Assembly (NCBI GenBank): GCA_040882555.1
Contig: JBBEBC010000166.1
Coordinates: forward strand, 1 to 9,682
Length of the DNA stretch: 9,682 nt
Reading direction: 5' to 3'
From: M30B66 sp040882555
GTDB lineage: Bacteria; Bacteroidota; Bacteroidia; M30B66
How positions within the stretch are numbered: position 1 is the first letter of the stretch; each line of letters begins with the position of its first letter. Both the position numbers and the translations under genes were made by a program. The notes under the pieces were generated by a model. It saw only the letters and a program-made list of their open reading frames with translations, did not search any database and had not been told where the DNA came from. Positions 6,500-9,682 of the stretch are shown here, piece by piece.

Positions 6500-6581
6500 T
6501 GTTGAAAATACAAAGACTTCTAAGGAATTGGGTTAGATAATTTCTGTTACTTTTGCCTTTCAATATAGGTTGTTTTCAACA
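6500..6581. repeat. 9-bp inverted repeat bracketing the maeB promoter
   Basis: TGTTGAAAA at 6500-6508 and TTTTCAACA at 6573-6581 are exact reverse complements with 64 nt between them. One arm lies upstream of the -33 box of the maeB promoter and the other in its 5' leader. They could be paired operator half-sites or chance in AT-rich DNA; I cannot tell. Confidence 0.3.
6528..6555 (+). promoter_or_regulatory. Bacteroidota-type promoter of maeB-ruvA(-sprA)
   Basis: TTG at 6528-6530 and TACTTTTG at 6548-6555 are 17 nt apart, fitting the phylum consensus TTG-N17-23-TAnnTTTG. Transcription would begin near 6562, giving a leader of about 45 nt. No similar box was found between maeB and ruvA or before sprA, so this promoter may serve all three. 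Confidence 0.75.
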
Positions 6582-6606
6582 TTAAAGAACTGTCTTTCAG
6601 ACGTCT

Positions 6607-8874
6607 ATGGATGAGTACAAGAAAAAGCAGGCATTAGATTATCATGCTAATGGTCGGCCGGGCAAGATTGAGGTTGTATCGAGCAAACCCACTTCAACAC
6701 AAAGAGATTTATCAATGGCCTACTCTCCGGGAGTTGCAGAGCCATGTCTAGAAATAGAAAAGAATCCTGAGCTAGTTTATAAATACACCGCAAAAGGTAA
6801 CCTTGTTGCAGTTATTTCAAACGGTACAGCAGTTCTTGGTTTAGGTAATATCGGGCCAGAAGCTTCCAAGCCAGTTATGGAAGGTAAAGGAGTGCTTTTT
6901 AAGATTTTTGCTGACATTGATGTTTTTGATATCGAGATCAATTCTACAAATATTGATGAGTTCGTTGCTACCGTTAAAGCTATCTCGCCAACTTTTGGTG
7001 GAATTAATTTGGAAGACATCAAAGCTCCCGAATGTTTTGAAATTGAGAAAAGACTCAAAGAGGAACTTAAAATTCCAATCATGCATGATGATCAGCACGG
7101 AACTGCTATCATCACTGGTTCAGCCTTACTAAATGCTCTTGAAATATCGAATAAGAAAATTGGCGAAGTTCGAGTTGTATTCAATGGAGCGGGAGCCTCA
7201 GCTATTTCATGCGCTCGACTTTATCTACAACTAGGAGTAAAACCTGAGAACCTTCTTATGTGTGATTCAACAGGAGTCATTTATGTTGGTAGAGAGGAAT
7301 ATGATACTCAGAAACAGTTCTTTGCAAGAGAAACTGATGCTCGCACCCTGTCTGATGCACTTAAAAATGCAGATGTCTTTGTTGGATTATCGAAAGGTAA
7401 TATCGTATCGCAGGATATGATTAAGAGCATGGCTGCCAATGCTATTGTGTTTGCACTTGCTAACCCCGATCCTGAAATATCTTATGATGATGCAGTTGCT
7501 GCGCGCGAAGATATTATTCTGGCCACCGGCCGATCAGATTATCCAAATCAGGTAAATAATGTGCTAGGCTTTCCTTTTATTTTTAGAGGTGCTCTGGATG
7601 TTCGAGCTTCTTGCATAAATGAAGAGATGAAGTTGGCTGCAGTTTATGCCATTGCAGATTTAGCCAAGCAAAATGTCCCCGAACTGGTTAATATGGCTTA
7701 CAATAAAGTAAACCTTCAGTTCGGCAGAGAATATATCATCCCAAAACCTCTCGACCCAAGATTGATTACCTCCGTTGCGCCAGCTGTTGCTCAAGCAGCC
7801 ATGGATTCGGGCGTTGCTGCCAATCCTATTCTGGATATGGACAAATACAAAGAGGAGCTGCTGCGCAGGATGGGCAACGATAACAAACTTATGGATCGTG
7901 CTACCAACAGAGCTAAGACCAATCCAAAGCGAGTTGTTTTTGCAGAAGCTGATAATTACAAGATTCTTAAAGCCGCTCAGGTGGTTTATAATGATGGAAT
8001 TGCAATTCCAATCTTATTGGGAAATGTTGCTAAAATCAATGAGATCTGTGATGAGCATCAAATCAATATTTCAGGCTTAACGGTTATTGACCCTCGAAGT
8101 GACGCTGAAGAAGCTAGAATCAATCACTTTGGTGAAATGCTTTACGAGAAACGTAAGCGCAGAGGCTTAACTCTTTATGAAGCTAGACAGTTGATGCGCT
8201 CTAGAAATTATTTTGGAGCCATGCTAGTGCACACGGGTGAAGGCGATGCACTTATTTCGGGCTTAACAAGAAAATATCCTGATACAGTGAGACCTGCCCT
8301 TCAGGTTATTGGTATTCGAGATGAAGTTAAACGAGTAGCTGGTTTATACATTATCATCACTAAGAACGGTCCTGTATTTTTCTCTGATACTACAGTAAAT
8401 ATTGATCCTACAACCGAAGAGTTGGTTGATATAACGATTCTCACTGCAGAAGCGGTGAGTAACCTCAACATCACACCAAAGGTGGCGCTGCTATCTTATT
8501 CAAATTTTGGTTCTTCAGAAGGAGCAGATGCTGTTAAGATGAGAGAAGTTGCAAGAATTCTTCATGAGAAAATGCCCAATCTTGTGGTTGATGGAGAGGT
8601 GCAGGCAAATTTTGCCATGAACAATCAAATGCTTCAAGAGCAGTTTCCTTTCAGTCATCTAGTTAATAACAAGGTCAATACCCTCATTTTCCCAAATCTT
8701 GCTGCTGGTAACATTTCGTACAAGCTCATGCAAGAGCTTGCTGGAGCTGAGGCAATTGGACCATTGCTTCTTGGAATGAAAAAGCCAGTGCACATTCTTC
8801 AACTAGGAAGTTCGGTAAGAGAAATTGTTAACATGGTAACACTTGCAGTAGTTGATGCACAGAAACATTCATAA
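6607..8874 (+). CDS. maeB: NADP-dependent malic enzyme, MaeB type, with C-terminal phosphotransacetylase-like domain
   Basis: The enzyme oxidatively decarboxylates malate to pyruvate, normally with NADP+, supplying NADPH and linking the TCA cycle to pyruvate. The 755 residues match the two-domain MaeB length. The malic domain shows YSPGVAEPC (Y39 as the likely catalytic tyrosine), EGKGVLFK (K94 as the likely catalytic lysine), LED (E136/D137) and HDDQHGTA (D161/D162) for the metal, the Rossmann loop GAGASA (194-199), and SDYPNQVNN (310-318). From about residue 439 (NPKRVVFAEAD) the protein is a phosphotransacetylase-like domain. In MaeB enzymes this domain is thought to sense acetyl-CoA and not to catalyse acetyl transfer. 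Cofactor choice is inferred from the family. The ATG at 6607 lies about 45 nt after the predicted transcription start. ruvA follows after 8 nt. Confidence 0.95.
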   Translation: MDEYKKKQALDYHANGRPGKIEVVSSKPTSTQRDLSMAYSPGVAEPCLEIEKNPELVYKYTAKGNLVAVISNGTAVLGLGNIGPEASKPVMEGKGVLFKIFADIDVFDIEINSTNIDEFVATVKAISPTFGGINLEDIKAPECFEIEKRLKEELKIPIMHDDQHGTAIITGSALLNALEISNKKIGEVRVVFNGAGASAISCARLYLQLGVKPENLLMCDSTGVIYVGREEYDTQKQFFARETDARTLSDALKNADVFVGLSKGNIVSQDMIKSMAANAIVFALANPDPEISYDDAVAAREDIILATGRSDYPNQVNNVLGFPFIFRGALDVRASCINEEMKLAAVYAIADLAKQNVPELVNMAYNKVNLQFGREYIIPKPLDPRLITSVAPAVAQAAMDSGVAANPILDMDKYKEELLRRMGNDNKLMDRATNRAKTNPKRVVFAEADNYKILKAAQVVYNDGIAIPILLGNVAKINEICDEHQINISGLTVIDPRSDAEEARINHFGEMLYEKRKRRGLTLYEARQLMRSRNYFGAMLVHTGEGDALISGLTRKYPDTVRPALQVIGIRDEVKRVAGLYIIITKNGPVFFSDTTVNIDPTTEELVDITILTAEAVSNLNITPKVALLSYSNFGSSEGADAVKMREVARILHEKMPNLVVDGEVQANFAMNNQMLQEQFPFSHLVNNKVNTLIFPNLAAGNISYKLMQELAGAEAIGPLLLGMKKPVHILQLGSSVREIVNMVTLAVVDAQKHS

Positions 8875-8882
8875 TTGAATCT

Positions 8883-9467
8883 ATGTTTGATTATATCAAA
8901 GGAAAACTTGTTGAAAAGACACCAACGTATGCAGTCATAGATTGCTCCGGAGTTGGTTATGTGCTTCATATTTCGGTGAATACATTCTCACAAATTCCTG
9001 ATAGTGAACAATGTTTACTATATGCACATCTTGCTGTGCGTGAGGATGCTCACATCTTGTATGGCTTTGTAAACAAAGGAGAAAGAGAGGCATTTAGGAT
9101 GTTAATAAATGTTTCTGGTGTTGGAGCAAGTACCGCTAGGATGATTTTATCTTCGCTGAGTACCAATGAAATAGCTGAAGCTGTGATGACAAACAATGTA
9201 ACCACACTTAAAAACGTAAAAGGAATCGGAGAAAAGACAGCCCAAAGAATTATTATCGATTTGAAAGGTAAATTCGACCATGATTCAATAAGTCCCGATC
9301 TTTTTGTTGGCTTACACAATACCGCTAGATCAGAAGCGTTAACTGCACTGACTTTATTGGGCTTTGCTAAGAATGTATCTGAAAAAGCGCTGGAAAAGGT
9401 ATTGAAAGCCAGCAACTCAGACCTTAGCGTTGAAGAATTAATCAAGCTAACCTTGAAGACTCTTTGA
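8883..9467 (+). CDS. ruvA: Holliday junction branch migration complex subunit RuvA
   Basis: RuvA forms tetramers that hold the four-way DNA junction while the RuvB motor drives branch migration during recombinational repair. The 194 residues have the normal length and three-domain order: an OB-fold at 1-63 (MFDYIKGKLVEK, YAHLAVREDAHILYGF), tandem helix-hairpin-helix motifs VSGVGASTA (77-85) and VKGIGEKTA (112-120) for junction backbone binding, and a C-terminal RuvB-binding helical domain at about 147-194 (SEALTALTLLGF). The linker between domains II and III is short. The ATG at 8883 is 8 nt after the maeB stop, so the gene is co-transcribed with maeB. ruvB and ruvC are not in the window, and the pairing with a malic enzyme gene is positional, not functional. 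Confidence 0.96.
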   Translation: MFDYIKGKLVEKTPTYAVIDCSGVGYVLHISVNTFSQIPDSEQCLLYAHLAVREDAHILYGFVNKGEREAFRMLINVSGVGASTARMILSSLSTNEIAEAVMTNNVTTLKNVKGIGEKTAQRIIIDLKGKFDHDSISPDLFVGLHNTARSEALTALTLLGFAKNVSEKALEKVLKASNSDLSVEELIKLTLKTL

Positions 9468-9509
9468 CGTATAGCATCGAATCATCAGCTTCAATAAGTT
9501 AGGTATTGA

Positions 9510-9682
9510 TTGAAAACTTACGCAAAATATATTTCTGTAACCCTTTCTTCTCTGCTTTTAGCGGGGGTGATTCTGAGCGCGCGTAGTCGCCCCGAGTTTC
9601 TTATAGAAGAAAAAGATTTCCCATCTTCGGGACCTGGCGACACAACAGATGTTGATTCAGCCGATGTGCTTCCTTTTCCCTT
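9510..9682 (+). CDS. sprA: N-terminal fragment of cell-surface protein SprA, type IX secretion translocon (TTG start)
   Basis: Only the first 57 codons are inside the window. An in-frame TGA (9507-9509) directly precedes a TTG at 9510, and no in-frame ATG or GTG occurs before the signal peptide, so TTG is the likely start. The product opens with a basic N-terminus (KTYAKY) and a hydrophobic core (TLSSLLLAGVILSA, 11-24). An acidic, low-complexity stretch follows, ending in DVLPFP at 52-57, which resembles the LP(Y/F)P motif I recall near the N-terminus of mature SprA/Sov proteins. SprA is a beta-barrel of over 2,000 residues that forms the outer-membrane channel of the T9SS. The call rests mainly on position after ruvA, a gene order I recall from many Bacteroidota, plus this motif. 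The fragment is too short for a sequence-only proof. Confidence 0.75.
   Translation, partial: MKTYAKYISVTLSSLLLAGVILSARSRPEFLIEEKDFPSSGPGDTTDVDSADVLPFP

Noticed and set aside
7775..8080. 101-codon plus-strand frame inside maeB
   Set aside because: It is out of frame within the malic enzyme gene, whose protein sequence is continuous and conserved through this stretch; the alternative product has no recognisable pattern.
7921..8874. Reading the C-terminal part of maeB as an active phosphate acetyltransferase (a bifunctional fusion)
   Set aside because: This domain arrangement is the normal MaeB architecture, where the domain is considered regulatory; nothing in the sequence suggests an unusual new fusion.
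9050..9445. 131-codon open frame on the minus strand
   Set aside because: It lies wholly inside ruvA, which has complete family motifs. The antisense frame shows no recognisable domain and is best explained as a shadow.
9559..9597. Locally GC-rich stretch with CGGGG/CCCCG arms in the putative sprA leader
   Set aside because: Only a 5-bp pairing over a long loop, and the bases encode a plausible signal-peptide end; not enough to call a regulatory structure.

Overview
The window looks like a chromosomal segment of a Bacteroidota (Bacteroidetes) bacterium, probably a gliding or T9SS-bearing lineage such as Cytophagia or Flavobacteriia. The reasons are three intergenic promoters of the characteristic Bacteroidota form (TTG at -33, TAnnTTTG at -7), AT-rich coding sequence with weak Shine-Dalgarno signals, and the gene order maeB-ruvA-sprA. 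I recall that order as typical of the phylum. No RNA genes, insertion sequences, CRISPR arrays or prophage genes are visible, and no gene-free stretch exceeds 170 bases.

Layout. (1) Bases 1-2468, + strand: the 3' end of the fluoride channel gene crcB, then, after 3 nt, a full-length RND/MMPL-family transporter. (2) Bases 2552-5726, + strand: a tightly packed five-gene run of envelope genes behind a clear Bacteroidota promoter. It holds a small two-helix membrane protein with a signal peptide, a LolA-like secreted protein, a YidD-family protein that carries its own signal peptide, and two tandem paralogous TPR proteins whose C-terminal halves carry a PG(S/A)G-(K/Q)-FY-(T/S)-GD membrane motif. 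The last four genes overlap one another. (3) Bases 5723-6439, - strand: a class III (SIRT5/CobB-like) sirtuin, convergent with the TPR genes and overlapping them by 4 nt. (4) Bases 6440-6606: a divergent promoter region with one promoter facing each way. (5) Bases 6607-9682, + strand: maeB (two-domain malic enzyme), ruvA (Holliday junction helicase subunit) and the first 57 codons of what is most likely sprA, the giant outer-membrane translocon of the type IX secretion system.

How the genes work together. The maeB-ruvA-sprA string is a conserved neighbourhood more than a pathway. The most interesting part is the 2605-5726 cluster. Every product has an N-terminal export signal. One is a YidD protein separated from its usual rpmH-rnpA-yidC context, and it lies between a lipoprotein-carrier-like fold and two TPR/membrane proteins. 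I infer an uncharacterised cell-envelope module, possibly for membrane protein or lipoprotein handling. The sequence alone does not establish its function. A perfect 13-bp hairpin inside the signal-peptide codons of the LolA-like gene may set the ratio between the small first gene and the rest.
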